DNA from: Strigamia acuminata | Taxonomy: Eukaryota; Arthropoda; Chilopoda; Geophilomorpha; Linotaeniidae | DNA length: 64,000 nucleotides | Assembly: GCA_949358305.1 (NCBI GenBank) | Contig: OX442318.1 | Span: 9,964,517 to 10,028,516, forward strand | Direction: 5' to 3' | Shown: piece by piece, positions 1 through 12,643 of the stretch | Layout of the letters: each line of letters opens with the position of its first letter | Numbering within the stretch: position 1 is the stretch's first letter | Notes under the pieces: generated by a model | Told to the model about the DNA's origin: nothing | The model's input: only the letters and a program-made list of their open reading frames with translations | Databases searched by the model: none | Program-made: the position numbers and the translations under genes

Positions 1-307
1 AAAGAAAATGAAAATCTGTAGTTTTACTAATTTGACAGTTTTCAGACATGAAATTGTCTTCCAGTTCATTTATTTGCTTACCTGGAATGATTTTAGTTGT
101 TTCTATCCTTCGATGGCAGAAAGAAATTGTGATTGAGGCTGATTGTTGAAACAGGTCAGGCAGCCATTTTGAATTTCTATTAGCACCATCAGCGCCATTT
201 GCAATAGTGGGAGGAGCTTAAAATAGTGTTAAGCGATCTGATTGGCTCCCTTATTTTACAAAATAGTGTAAAAATTGAGGAGTTACGTTATGTTATAAGT
301 CCAATTT

Positions 308-338
308 TATAATTATGAGCTTGTAACTCATAATTATA
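308..338. repeat. Perfect 12-bp inverted repeat (hairpin)
   Basis: The arms are tataattatgag and its exact reverse complement, separated by a 7-nt loop. The sequence lies in AT-rich DNA with no flanking gene. It may be the centre of a decayed foldback element. Confidence 0.75.
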
Positions 339-517
339 AGGAACAATTGGCAACCGCAAACTCACTATTGTTTCAAACAGTTACAACATACAGAATTCTT
401 TACTGTGAGTTGAAACACTACTTTTTTATTTTTTGAGTAAAAAGTCCAATTTTATCATTACACTTGTGACAACATAACTACTTATAATTCATAATTTACT
501 ATTCACATACAATTGCA

Positions 518-541
518 TTAATAATAATAATAATAATAATA
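518..541. repeat. (TAA)n microsatellite
   Basis: About eight uninterrupted copies of the trinucleotide taa. This is a simple repeat with no associated gene. Confidence 0.9.
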
Positions 542-2009
542 AATTTCATTTGCAAGCTTTCTAATAATAAGCCATTTATTTGACTAATTTCACTTACTTT
601 TATTCATTTAAGCCAATTTTTAAGTACCGGTGTATGCTTAACAAATTTGGATGTACCTATTGTGAACTTAGCATTAGATAGATTTATTTTTAATCCACAC
701 TGTTGCTGAGTTTGTATTGACTGACAAGTCATCAGTAACAATTCACCAACTCCATTTCCAAGAGCCTCTTAGTCTGGTTTATCTTCTTTAAACCAATCTA
801 AATGCATATCTGAGACGTTCATTTCAACACCAAAAGTGATTTAAACATTGTTTACCTGCAATAAATTAGAAAATGCTAGAAACTTTGTACAAAATTACAA
901 TTAAACATAAAAAATTTCTAGTTTAAACCAAGCAGCTTGTTCAAAAATCCTCCTGGTCTAATTGACTTTTCAAAATGCAGCTACCGTTGCTTCCCAAAGA
1001 ATAACAAAAAAAAATTTCTTGTCCGACAACTCATTACATCTATTACAACAAATTCTGCAACAACACGAGTCAGCACTCGTTCAGGTATTCGTCCTGACAA
1101 TACAGCGTGGCAGCCTTTACTCCCATAATCCCTCTTCGCGCTCCCTCCTATAGAATTGTTAAACATCAGACCCGCTTCCACGTTGGCATCTTTTGTGGAA
1201 ACCGAGTCTTTCCCACGCACGTGTCATATTAGTATGGGGCGAAGACACTCGCACCTGCCTTGATCACGAGTGCCAATGCTTGTCGCTCGTAGTGAAAACC
1301 AGAGACCCGCTCGGTAATTGCCCGGCCATTTCGATTCGTCAAGTGCCCAAAACATCATCAACTTGCAGACCACACACGTTCACGTGTCCCGATCGAAGCT
1401 AATGTCCAACTCCATCTTATCCCTCCATCCAATGCCTCTCCCTTTAACCCGGGCTCTTCTTCTTGCAAATCACAGTTGTCAACAAGGGTCTTTGGTCGAG
1501 GGTGACATGATAGAACCCATAAACCAATGGACGTACATCTTAATTTTAGAAATCTGCGATTACGACCGAGCGTATAATTAACGTTACATATGTTGTGTTT
1601 CTTGTATTTGGATTGCACTGATTGCATGTATGTATTTATTTGTAACGGCGACCCATCTATGGGCAAAGGGCCGCACTGATTGCAGTTGGATGTAGCCAGA
1701 CACGAGGCATCACGCAGCTTTGTTGGCTTATTTGCAGTACTTTCAAAGTTTCTGTTTATACCGTTTATGCAAAAACGTGCCTAACTGTGAATTTGTTCGT
1801 TTATGGGCCCGTTTGTAGTAACATTTTCGCGTCTCGATCGTGCGAGTGAATAATGGCGTATAAAAATTCATTTTTTTCTATTTAACCGCCGAACTGTAGA
1901 TGTGGCTCCCTTATTTGCACTCAATTTAGCATTTACTCACATTTTTGGAGATGGATGCGTCGTCTGAAAGTGTTTATGACACTTGAAAGTCTGAACCCTC
2001 GACCTAGCA

Positions 2010-2075
2010 TTCAAGGCGGCCATTTTGAATTTGGTTGTAAAAAAGAAAACTCGACATAAACCATTTCAAAAACAA
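2010..2075 (-). repeat. Dispersed repeat copy (partner at 20868-20970)
   Basis: On the minus strand this reads ggtttatg, then tttttacaaccaaattc and aaaatggccgcc. The same order of blocks appears on the plus strand at 20868-20970. The two copies are diverged, which suggests an old repeat. No termini could be defined. Confidence 0.6.
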
Positions 2076-4416
2076 CTCTAGTATTTTTTTAAAAAGTTTT
2101 TGGTGATAGGTTTCAGCTAAAAACAGTAAAAACACAACGGGTGCAGTCTCACGCTCGCGTTGCGATGGACGACCACCTTTTCGCTGTTGATGTTGCCGTT
2201 GTTTGGTTTTTAGGGTTCTTAAACACAAAATCAAGGAATCAAAGGGTTTATTTCTGATAATTCCCGACACTTCCGGTTCCACGTCATACAATATCGTCCA
2301 AAACCCAAGCTGAATGTTGGCTTCCTTACTCACACTACCCCACTTTATCTTTGTGAGAGTAAGGACGAATATCGACGAATAACTGCATAAAAACTTACAA
2401 TTGCGCTAGATTTAAATCTTACGAAAACAAAGACATGCTTCTGGTTACAAATCAAGAACAACACTATTTATTTGAGTTTCACAAATACAAAATCAAAAAG
2501 AACAAAAGAAGGATTATGATAATTATAATTAATGACACTTTGATACACTTCCGGTTCCACGTCATCGCTTCTCAACCGAAAGCACCTCTTCGATGTCGAC
2601 TTCACTGCACATCACAATCGCCGATTCCTTCGATCTCGTAACACCTCGCTGCTTCTAAAACTCCAGTTTTTACAATCTTTAAACGCCAGTTTTGACAGAT
2701 ACGTCATCGTGGCGTTAGTAGTGCCACCAGTGCCACAATAACATATAACCAAATTTCATATTTTAATAGTCTCAGCCCCTATTTTTTTTCCACCCATTTG
2801 ACATTCTTTCGTCCATACCAATCGCAAAACTTTCCTCATCAAATTCTCGACTCCGCGACTCTTAAAACCAATCCTAATGTAATTACCATTCACTTTTAGT
2901 GCCAATAAAACATCAGACTCTAACTCACTCCCAACTTTCGCTTTAATTTACGACAGGAAAAAAAAAATGTTTCCAAACAGTCAGCAACAACATTTCTTAT
3001 CTTACTCAGAAAGCCCAGAGATATATGGAGTGAAGTCGAGGGCAGAACCGGACTCCAAATCATCCAATAAATTCTTTTTCTATCGATATACTCTATACAC
3101 ACACCTCCATTGCCAAGCCTCTTTTTCCTCATAGCTTAACGCCTCCCATAAGTGGCTTCTTTTGCGGTCTTTCCATGCGTAACGTCCTCTAACGCTGCTC
3201 GTTTTTTTCCACCTCCGGAGTGAGGAGTGCACGCTCACATGTTCTATCTGAAATGACCAGAATCATAGACGAGGCAACTTGTAATTACCGAGATTCTCTG
3301 GGCTGGAAGAGCTTATTTTGCAAGATTTTCCAAGCATATTGCTCAGAGGGATGAAGAGTAAAAGTTTAAGAAAAAAGACTTAACTGTTCACGAGTCATAA
3401 ACTTTGGCTACAAATCTCGAGGAAAATGAGAGGCTTTTTTTTCTCCTTCCCTCTCTTCATTTCTTTTCTTTCTCCCTTGCCAAGTCAAGTATTGGAATAT
3501 GATCCCAGTTGAGTCATTCCACTTTTTAAATTGCTCTGATATTTTTCATAATTAAGATTCATTAATAATTTGCCGCTTTAATAAAACGAAACAAGAATGT
3601 GCATTTTTGCCAACGACATTCCAGATTACCAAAATTCCAAATTCATTTTTTGCAGCTAAATGTAATCAGCAATCAATTTGCATTCTTTTAAATTGAGAAC
3701 AAACACACAGGCTTAACCAAGCTTAATTTCACTCACATGTTGTGTCTCCTTTCATCTTATAAAACAATATTTTCATTGCTAATTCACCGGTTAAATTCAA
3801 TAAAACAAGTGATGCCCAACTATGATCGATGGTAGAATAAGGAAAAGTCTTCTGCCAAATTAAAATTGTTTTAATAATTATTAATTAAACATATGGTGTC
3901 GCAAAAAATTGCATACATCTTATTGTAACCGAACAATACCAGTATACATCAACAAGATGAAAAAGTCAACAGTGCTGCCATTTTGATTGCAACAATGTAC
4001 ATTCACAATTTATTAAACACATAAAAACAATATACAGCTAAAGACAATAATAATCCCAATTGTGACATTGTTACCTGTAATTAACAATTTTAACAGTGGC
4101 TACTTTCATGCCCGGCAAGGAATTGAATCGACATCATTAGATCTCAACCAATCACAGCGTGCCATTAAAATAATACGTTCATGTCAAACAAAATATTAAT
4201 CAAACTAATATTCAAATATTAATTAAGTATTTATGCTAGGCATGCACTGAAGTGTTGATATAAATGGATTGAATTAATGTGCGACTGTCATTGTTGATGA
4301 TTGGTAGCAAGAGTGATTTTATTACAGGATGACACGTAGGTGGCGCTGAGATTGTCAGCATCACAATATAAAACAATGGTCAAGAATCACCAATGGAGTG
4401 CGAGACACTTTACACA

Positions 4417-4470
4417 CTATCGATAATTCGTTATATCGCGATTAGTTATAGAGTTTCAACTGTATATATT
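4417..4470. mobile_element. Pogo/Tigger-like MITE, right-end fragment
   Basis: The blocks gataattcgttatatcgcg and agagtttcaactgta match the right end of the full-length copy at 28029-28212, with some substitutions. The left part is missing. The family has CAGTCGAA-type termini followed by repeated cgttata(a/t)cga words, as expected of pogo/Tigger non-autonomous derivatives. The family name rests on the termini, not on a transposase. Confidence 0.6.
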
Positions 4471-5134
4471 CTGACCATTCATTCTACACGAGACACTAAT
4501 TTTTCCATCTTAATCATTCATCGTCATCTTTAATAATAAACAAATTATCAATAAGTAATATTGTTTCTCCGCCTCCATCTGCTCAATTCCCAAAAGTAGT
4601 TTCATAACACAAGTCTCCTTCAAGTCTCTTCCAACATTTATAGAAAACTTAGGTCCGACTCAAATCCTGACTTCATTTTTAATGCAAGTGCCAGTTGTAA
4701 AATCCATCTTTCAGACAGACAGAAATTCGCTCGGGTGCTCCAACTTGAACTGCAGCATCAAAAAGAGGTTTCTCTCAAGCCGGTTTTCAATTTTTCTTCA
4801 CAGTGTGCAAATGTAAACAACACATGCTTTCAGAGTGAAACTTAAAGTATCGCTTGTTCGCGCCAATTGATTGTGAACAAGCTTTTACATCAGCCGAAGT
4901 GACAAGGAATCCAGGCGGAAAGCGCTACACATTGGTTCCGAAGCATTTCAAGATTTTCAATTTGCTCCCAGCGTAAGCACGAAGCTGACATCTTTGCCAC
5001 TCTGCTCCGCACTGATCTAGACTGCCATTACTCTATAAACATCTCTTATTAAAGAATATGCAAAATTGACTTTTCACAAGATGTAAATTGTTGCACATAC
5101 AAACAACAGTTCGTAATAACGAGAGTTCAGAATG

Positions 5135-5665
5135 CAGTCGTTATTTCGAACCGCGATAAAACAAATTATATTACAGTTAGGCAATAAATGTTGTTAACTA
5201 TAGGCTTGTCCAATTTAATTAATAAACACTAGTACTTTAAAGAAAAAATACCAGGGAGAGGGCTTGACCTTTACCCCCGGTCTAGCCCGAGACCGTCATA
5301 ACTTAGCAAAATATTCAATTTTTCGTTACAACGAATACTTAAAAATGGCTCGGTTGGTTAGCCATAGAACATTAAAATATAGCTTGAAAGCATTAAAACC
5401 GACCAAAGATGGATAAAAATTGTCAAAAACATTAAAAACAGATTAAAAATGTGAAAATCGTAAAAAAACATTAAAAGTCGATTAAAAACCGATAAAAATC
5501 AGTAAAAAAAAAGATTTAAAAAATCGCTTTACTGCTGTAAAGTTCGTATAGCCGAGGTTCTTACTACACAAACTTTCGTTGTAACGAAGTGATTTCTCAG
5601 GGACCTTGCGACACGTTAAACGAAGCTCGACTATAATGAGATTTTCATTACAACGAATTGGTTAA
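5135..5665. mobile_element. Composite of pogo-like MITE fragments
   Basis: The stretch 5146-5270 shares a block, including aataaatgttgttaactata and gtactttaaagaaaaaata, with the minus strand of 19735-19832. Positions 5320-5395 match the internal 'ggttagccatagaac' part of the MITE family. Positions 5570-5635 match its right end, ending in gctcgacta. Between them, 5395-5520 is a degenerate A-rich array built on cattaaaa and gattaaaaa words. The arrangement suggests one element broken by an internal expansion, or two adjacent insertions. Confidence 0.55.
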
Positions 5666-5689
5666 TCTAGACACTGGAATATTTTGGAT

Positions 5690-5975
5690 CCCATCTGAAG
5701 CTGCGGATCTAGATCCAAGATTGGTGCGAACACTGAACTCCGTTCGCGGATCTAGATCCGTGTGCCCAACAACTCTGTTCGTCAATCGACTTCCCACAAC
5801 TCGATTCGACGATTGGATTCGGATTGGAATTCATTAAATAATGTCAGCAGTCTGTAGCATTCCATTGTTAGTGTGAACACAACTCCATCCAAGTGAATAT
5901 TGGAACTCTGTTCAGTTGGATCTGATCGGGCGGATCAGATCCAGCCAAACTCAATCCGTTCGTGTGGTATAATAC
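5690..5975. repeat. Cluster of GGATC-type palindromes
   Basis: The word gcggatctagatcc occurs twice (near 5704 and 5745); its core, ggatctagatcc, is a perfect palindrome. Near 5919-5942 a 10-bp perfect inverted repeat (ggatctgatc / gatcagatcc) surrounds a short spacer. The sequence is GC-richer than its surroundings and codes for nothing evident. It may be an unclassified MITE, but I could not find its termini. Confidence 0.5.
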
Positions 5976-5983
5976 TCGTCTAA

Positions 5984-6085
5984 CAATTGTATAACATCAA
6001 TAAATAAATGATGTTATTTACGGCTTGTCCAGGAAAATTCAGTACTTTAAAGAAAATTCCGCCAGGGGGAGCCCCCTAATATGGT
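5984..6085 (+). repeat. Dispersed repeat copy (partner at 19343-19445)
   Basis: The blocks ttgtataacatcaa, aaataaatgatgttattta, ggcttgtcc, cagtactttaaagaaa and ttccgccaggg occur in the same order and spacing at 19343-19445. The gtactttaaagaaa word also occurs in the pogo-like fragments at 5240 and 19740, which links the families. Confidence 0.7.
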
Positions 6086-7180
6086 CTGAATACAGCAAGA
6101 ATTTTGATACTGGATTTCATAGCGTGCATTTAGTATAGAAAACCAAAAACTTACGGACGGAGTTTTTTTTACCACTTCAACTTCATGCTATTTCTTTAAA
6201 ACTTTAGACTTATTCCTTTCTTTCTGCCATATGTCGATGTGCAATGCCATCTGCAATATTTTTAAAAAATTTATACCGTTCACTTTGCATACTTCCGTTT
6301 CATCTCATGCACCAGTCACGATGCCACGTGCTGCTACCATTCCACTAATTTAACAACTCATCCTTCCTGCAAACATCATAGCATGTCACACGCGATACCG
6401 TGCACACACGTGGTGTGGTGTATCACGTGTTCTTTACGACGCTGCAGACACACACCAACACTTTGAGCAAATTACATCCACTAGACATGCAAAATTAGAA
6501 GTTTCTCGCCAACTTTTCAGCCAAATCAAAATTCGCCTGAAATTCCAGCATCTCGGACCGGCGTTAGGCGTGTATAATGTCACGAGCCGCGATGATGGAT
6601 GTGTTATAATTACACAGTCAGAATGCTGGGGTACTGGCACGATATAATAGCGTGTTGAATAGTCGCACTTAATCGTGGCAGGTGGCTGTTGGCTGCAAAT
6701 TGCAAGGCTGCATCAGTGCGAGTGCGCGCATTAAATTCTGTCCGGCTTTTGCTTGCAAATGATGACCGGCTGACCTCCACAAAACAAACATCGGCCTCGT
6801 TAAATTAATCTCTCGGCCCATTTACATTTCCCACTCTATCATCCGTGTTTACCTTTCTGCAGCCAATTGTTTATTGTCAATTTCCTTTCACAAATGGCTT
6901 CCTAGTTTGAACGGCCAATCGCAGATGACTTTGTGTTATGTTGCTCGGCTATGTTGGGATCAATTTCACGTCCCAACCACAAGAAAAATTATTTCTTTTT
7001 TAAAATAAAAAAAAATACCGTAACTTTATTCAGTTTTTTGTTGTGTTGTAACATTTTGATGTTGTTGTGTTGTTACCGTGAGCTCCGAAAAGGTTTTTGG
7101 AAGAAAAACCATGTTCTAGGTCCATGGTCATGGTCAATGCAGAATAACTTTGGATCGAGCATAGCATTTAGATTGCAATG
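6086..7180. other. No gene seen
   Basis: AT-rich DNA with short non-homologous open frames on both strands. No repeats, RNA genes or splice-bounded exons are recognisable. Confidence 0.55.
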
Positions 7181-7775
7181 ATCTAAAATGGAAATTTTTG
7201 ATCTAAAATGAAGATTTTTTTTTATCTAAAATGGAGATTTTTGATTTAAAATGGAGATTCTTGATCTAAAATGGAGATTTTTGATTTAAAATGGAGATTT
7301 TTGATCTCAAATGGAGATTTTTGATCTAAGATGGAGATTTTTGATCTAAAATAAAGATTTTTGATCTAAACCTCGATTTTTGATCTAAAATGAAGTATGT
7401 TTGGTCTAAAATGAAGATTTTTAAGCAAAAATGAAGATTTTTAAGCTAAAATGAAGATTTTTAAGCTAAAATGAAGATTTTTAAGCTAAAATGAAGATTT
7501 TTAAGCTAAAATGAAGATTTTTAAGCTAAAATAAAGATTTTTAAGCTAAAATAAAGATTTTTAAGCTAAAATAAAGATTTTTAAGCTAAAATGAAGATTT
7601 TTGATCTAAAATGAAGTATGTTTGATCTAAACCTCGATTTTCAAGCTAAAATGAAGATTTTTGATCTAAAATGAAGTATGTTTGGTCTAAACCTCGATTT
7701 TCAAGCTAAAATGAAGATTTGTTTGGTCTAAACCTTGATTTCTAAGCTAAAACGTCGATTTTGGTCTAAAACCAT
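7181..7775. repeat. 20-bp minisatellite with two unit families
   Basis: Tandem array with a period near 20 bp. One unit type has the core gatctaaaatggagattttt (about 7181-7400 and again near 7600). The other, agatttttaagctaaaatga, runs almost uninterrupted from about 7425 to 7600, suggesting recent local expansion. A third variant containing aacctcgatttt is interspersed from 7360 onward. No long frame is conserved across units, so coding is unlikely. Confidence 0.9.
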
Positions 7776-9083
7776 TGATTTTTGTAACATCGCAATGACT
7801 TTCCCCCTTGTCTGCTATTGGTTAAGGCTAACTCTAGCAGTCGGAGACACATTGACACTTTGATTTTGCTGTGTAGAAACACATTGAAAAGGTTACATTG
7901 AAACTTTAACAACATCATATTGAAACATTGATGGTGTTGTGACTTAAATCCTCTCTCCCAACCTCTCTTCATATCTTTTCACAACATTTAATCCAATTTC
8001 AAATTCAATCATTGCTTCATCATAGTGGCTCTGCTAGTGATCAGTCATTCCGTCTGTTCCTGATTAATTGTATTGGCCCATTCCCAATCCCACAAATCAC
8101 GGGATTTCCCCATTCCCCCTCAAAAAAGTAAACAATAAAAAAACAAACGCACATCAAACAAAATCATACCTGGCCATCATCCAACTCATACACGCGAGCC
8201 CACAATCCATCCCATCTGAATTAAACATCTCAATGTTGCCTTTATCATCCAAACCACCCACCCATCTCTTACACAAACTTCCCAATAAAACGCCACTTCC
8301 TCGTCCTAACTCGGCTGCAATTACACACCCCTGACATATTCCTTTTCTTCATCTTTGTTGATGCGTTCCCACCCGATCCCCTACACCTCCAAACACATAA
8401 TTGATTAATCAGACGCACCCTTCCCTCTTTTTGCAATATATTTGCTCGCACGACGCGGAAGAAACGCTGACCTGTGGTAATTGGTGCACGGACCAATATC
8501 CCAGCACGCCAAGTTAGCAGACCCAATTACATGGAGCGGAAAAGGCGTGGCCAAGCTCAGGCTCGCATTAAAATATATTACAAGTTACGAGTTAATCTAC
8601 ACCTGTGTAGTGTCGAGTGTTTATGGTCTACCTGGGGAGACGAAAATATGCTGGTAACATGTGATAAACTTCATAGAATTCAAAGCAATTGCAAAAATGG
8701 AAATGAAAAGTGGGAGGAAGAGGGGGGGGAAGCGGGGGAGGAGAAAAAGTCAAGTGAAAAACCGAAAAGAATGTTTTTAATTAAAAATTTCCAACGACAG
8801 CTCGTGTATTAAAAAACATTAGCTGACTCAATGCACCTTGGAACATTCCAACTCAAATTACCTTGAATATTTTGCTCAAATATAAATTATCAATTTTTGC
8901 CAACGAAAACTGCTTCGAATGTAATTAAATCCAGAATTGAATATATGCTAAATGATTCATATTGTGGCAAGGAGAGAAAAGATGGAGACCAGTCAATCAT
9001 ACGGTAGAAATTAAAATAGCGTTTATTCGTTAAGAAACATAGGTTGCGCTGTATTTAACAGCGTCATACAAAATGATTTAAAG
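7776..9083. other. No gene seen
   Basis: There is a purine-rich patch near 8711-8755 with several G-runs, and short open frames on both strands that resemble nothing known. No repeats with clear ends were found. Confidence 0.5.
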
Positions 9084-9086
9084 TAA

Positions 9087-9706
9087 AGCCTAGTACTCAT
9101 ACGCTTTCAGAGTCTAAATATTTTTACAGTCTTAATTTTTCAACAGCACTATTTCAAACGGAATGTTTTATTCTCATATTATTCAGAGTCTGATAAATTT
9201 GTGGTACTCATGAAATTGTCACCAGAAAGTTTCCATACTCTTAAACTGTCTGAGTCATTGTTGCTTGTTTTGCAAATAGCTGGCAATGGCAATGAAGCTT
9301 TGTCCGACTTTTCTGACTTAAATATTATTTAAAATCAGTTTAGGTCTTTTTGCAATTAAAAAAGCATTTATTTTGTCTGAAATGCAGGCAAAAATATAAT
9401 TCTACTAACCTTCAACAAACAACGTGTTCAATTGTAGTAGTTGGGTGTCTTTGTTTGCAACCGGCTGTGACCAGTTGCAAATTTTAGATCAAAAACAAGA
9501 GAATTCTGGGTAGACAAAATTTATTCAGAGTCTGAAACAATTAATTTTTTCCATGCACCATCGAGGCCGGAAGAAATTCGTTTCCACATGCAAGGGTGAT
9601 TCAGAGTCTAAACAATATATTTATTAGTACCACCCTTGGCAGGAAACTTAAGACTTTGATTCCTGTTACCATTCCAAGGAGGGAATGGTGTTATGAGTAC
9701 TAGGCT
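9087..9706. mobile_element. 620-bp MITE, PIF/Harbinger-like, TAA target duplication
   Basis: The termini are inverted: agcctagtactcata at the left and tatgagtactaggct at the right. They are flanked on both sides by TAA (9084-9086 and 9707-9709). A 3-bp TAA/TTA target duplication is characteristic of PIF/Harbinger elements. No transposase is encoded, so it is non-autonomous. The internal word ttcagagtct is repeated several times. A partial copy of the left end lies near 38450-38590, inside another MITE. Confidence 0.8.
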
Positions 9707-9775
9707 TAAGACAGGAAAGCGAACATGGCATGTACCGTTGTAGGAAGGATGTTCGTGTTCGTTTATAGAATTTCT

Positions 9776-9990
9776 GACTTCGGTCGTGAACCAAAGATGA
9801 CGTGGACACGTAGCCGTGTGTTATTTCCTATTGATTCGTTCTTCTGTGCGCTGATTGGATGACGGCAATTACGTGTCATACGTTGCTTGCCAACTAAGCA
9901 TGTTTGTTACCTGTTGTAGTCCCAGAATACAGTGCGGCTATATATTATGTGGCGCCGTCGGTGGCAAAACGCACTGAACATGTGGATATC
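9776..9990 (+). repeat. Uninterrupted copy of a dispersed repeat (partner 37388-38735)
   Basis: Blocks including gtgtgttatttcctattgat, gtgcgctgattggatga and ggtggcaaaacgc are shared, in order, with 37388-38735, where the sequence is split by two MITEs. This copy therefore serves as the empty-site reference for those insertions. No coding potential was recognised. Confidence 0.75.
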
Positions 9991-10204
9991 CATGTTATCC
10001 CTGGTTCATGCTTCGGTGCAGCAATCTGGTCAATGGGGAGTCGAATATTTTGAATTTTGTTCAGGGACATCACGTTTGAAACGTATCGCTTGTTCTGTCG
10101 GTTAACCGCAGCGACATCCATATTTTGTCTTCGAACAACAGCTCCTGCCATGGAAACCCATCAATTTATATTTTTTCATATGTTTCTGACCGATGTCCTT
10201 CTGA

Positions 10205-10385
10205 CAAAGCTTGTTGAGCGCAAAAATGGAATCATTTTTAGGCAAAAATGCAAAAATAAATTATTTTTAGGTCTAAAATTAATTTTATTACATGCAATAA
10301 TGCCCGAAAATTTATTTTTAGGCAAAAAAATCCATTTTTTATATGCAGATATGCATTAAAAAATTATTTTTAGACATTAAATGCA
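10205..10385. repeat. Degenerate AT-rich tandem repeat
   Basis: Repeated words of the type atttttaggcaaaaatg and aaattatttttaggtct with drifting spacing. This is an old, diverged minisatellite. Confidence 0.6.
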
Positions 10386-11192
10386 TTTTCAAAAATGAAC
10401 TAAAAAACCCATAAACGGGGGAACTACATCCCAGGGTGCTCAATTAGCTGGCTGTGATGCTGCAGGAGACTGAGATAGGCTTCCCCTTATATGTTTTCAG
10501 CATCCGCATCTTCAAACTTCAGCTGTAAAACTTTCGGAGAGAAATTTGTATTTACATGTCATAAAACTAATTAGAAAATCTACTTGAAATTGATCGATCA
10601 CTTTGTCGTCTCAGCTCTTAATGAAACAAGCACAATTTCACTCATTTTCAAGTACATTATTGTAAACCTAAGTAAATTAACGTAATAACAATTAAACCGA
10701 GTGCTTTTGGTGATAAATGAATGTCACAATTTGACATCTGAAGCAGAAACCAATGCTACTAAACTACTGCACGTGAGCAAATAATTTCCTCCTACTAAAT
10801 TCCACGCCCGGTATCCTGTTGCCAAATTCAAACACTAAATTCCATTTTTAGCACACGAAAACACAAAAATCCAACAAATCTGTAATTTCATATAGTTCGT
10901 TAATTGAGAAAGTTCATACACATCAGTTCAGTGTTTTTCATCGTATGCTGTATGCAAATCAATCAACCGGTCAATCGGAAATGTTGATCCATCACGATCG
11001 TGCTAGCTGCAGCATGATGCCGTATGAACAATGGGTTGTATCAAATTTGTTTCTATGGTTGGACCAGTTCGGCCATAGAGTAAAGAATATAAGAGGCGGC
11101 ACTCTCCCCATTTCCCATTGTTCTCGTGGCAATCGTGTCACGTGGTACACGATGGTGGCGCCATCAAGCGGCTGTGATGCTACCGGTTCAGT
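10386..11192. other. No gene seen; one dispersed-repeat fragment
   Basis: At about 10805-10875 is a fragment of a family with members near 17210-17270, 25065-25110 and 28563-28630. Shared blocks include cccggtat(c) and, in most copies, aaattccatttttt...gcaca..aaaacacaaaa. The rest is unique DNA with no recognisable exon. Confidence 0.5.
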
Positions 11193-11194
11193 TA

Positions 11195-11607
11195 CCGTAC
11201 TGCCTTGAACAATGGCCCGAACGTTTAATTTTTTTTTTCGACTCGCCCGCCAGGCGCTTATTCAAAACCAGGCGATTATTCAAGCCAGGCCTCTATCCAA
11301 AAAAAAACTTTAAAATAAGTTATAAAAAATTTGTGGTCGTGTGCACGTTTTTTCAAATTTTTTAGAGCTATACCGCTGTATTATTGGTAGAAATGCAGCA
11401 GTGAAACAATGAAGGAGCGTTAAATAGCTCATTTCTATCGTACATTACGTGTACGGTAGACATAAAAATTTACAATAAACCCGGCGTTTAAACACGCCCG
11501 GTGTTTATTTGAGGCAGGCGCTTATTGGTTCTTTAGCTGGCGGTTGCCAGGTGCTTAATCAAGAGCCGGCGCTTAATTGCGCCCGGCCATTGTTCAAGGC
11601 AGTACGG
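11195..11607. mobile_element. 413-bp MITE with 23-bp terminal inverted repeats
   Basis: The left end begins ccgtactgccttgaacaatg and continues gcc. The right end is its exact reverse complement. Both ends are flanked by TA (11193-11194 and 11608-11609), as in Tc1/mariner-type insertions. Inside, GC-rich words such as aggcgcttatt recur in both orientations. There is no transposase frame. The superfamily is uncertain beyond the TA flank. Confidence 0.8.
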
Positions 11608-11609
11608 TA

Positions 11610-12600
11610 GTTTGCATTCGTTTGGCTTCGATTGAGGAGTCTAAATTAAGTTTTGTATGAATTTTTATGTTATTTATTGTTGCAATCCAACATGAGATAT
11701 CAATTTTATTTAATTTAGAGTGACAAAAGTGACAAATTAAAGTAAAACACAAAATATTTTAACTTTTGAATACAAAATAGGTGACCCCGTCGCTTAATTG
11801 CACCCGACATTTATTTAATAAACATTTTAATAAAATCTGCACAGACCAGGCTACAATTCGAAGCTTTACGATATTTGTTGGGTGTTTGTGTGCACGGAGA
11901 CAGCTTTTTTTATCGGTTTGATTTCGGCACCCCACGGTCCCCAACATCTGCGTGACCGTATCCATCACGACATCCTCACGCGAGATCCCACGGAACGACG
12001 TTTCCATCCAAACTTTGCATTTAAACTCGGGCTTTTGAAAATTTGCATCGTAATGAACTCGACACCGACTCAATTAGAAATAATTCACCCATTAATTATT
12101 TTCTATTATCATTAAATTAAGGTTTGCAGTCATCAGATGAAAACGATGGTCTATAATACGAACGAGTGCAACAGCTGTTAGAATTTTCCAAATTGAATTC
12201 CATACACGAAAACCCCTCCATCCTTCCCGTGTCATTTTGTAATTCAAGAAACACCGTAACGTGCATGCGGTGCCTTCCTCAGCTGCAACTTTTGTGACGC
12301 CACGTGTGCAAAACTCCTCCAGAAATGCATACACATATATGCAAAAAAAAAAATAAAAAATGTTCACAACTGAACTGAATTAGTGCCGAAAAGAAAAAAA
12401 ATATATTTCTTTGCTACGTGGTAGTTACCGATTCACAAACTTGTGACACTCATTTCAACCTGTCACTTTCAGACTATGAAATATTCCATTACTTAAAGCA
12501 AAGAAAAAATTACTCTATAATGTTGCCGCATTGCCATATTACCTCATTTACATTTTATATTGCAAATGCAGTCATTTAATTCCATTATACTTTTAAAACT
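11610..12600. other. No gene seen
   Basis: Open frames occur on both strands near 11759-12367, but they overlap each other antiparallel and resemble nothing known. No repeats with ends were seen. Confidence 0.5.
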
Positions 12601-12631
<31 letters not shown>

Positions 12632-12643
12632 TTTTTTTTTTTT
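12601..12643. repeat. A27T16 homopolymer junction
   Basis: A run of 27 A followed directly by 16 T. This could be the meeting point of two oppositely oriented poly(A) tails, or a slippage or assembly artefact. Confidence 0.85.

Larger units (their letters stand above)
1..4400. other. AT-rich region without a recognisable gene
   Basis: No reading frame here resembles a known protein. All open frames are short and low in complexity. A GC-richer patch at about 1150-1500 has overlapping open frames on both strands, but I see no motif and no convincing exon borders. The region holds a hairpin (308-338), a TAA microsatellite (518-541) and a dispersed-repeat fragment (2010-2075). A direct repeat sharing agtccaattttat occurs at 296-313 and, inverted, near 441-475. 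Confidence 0.6.
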
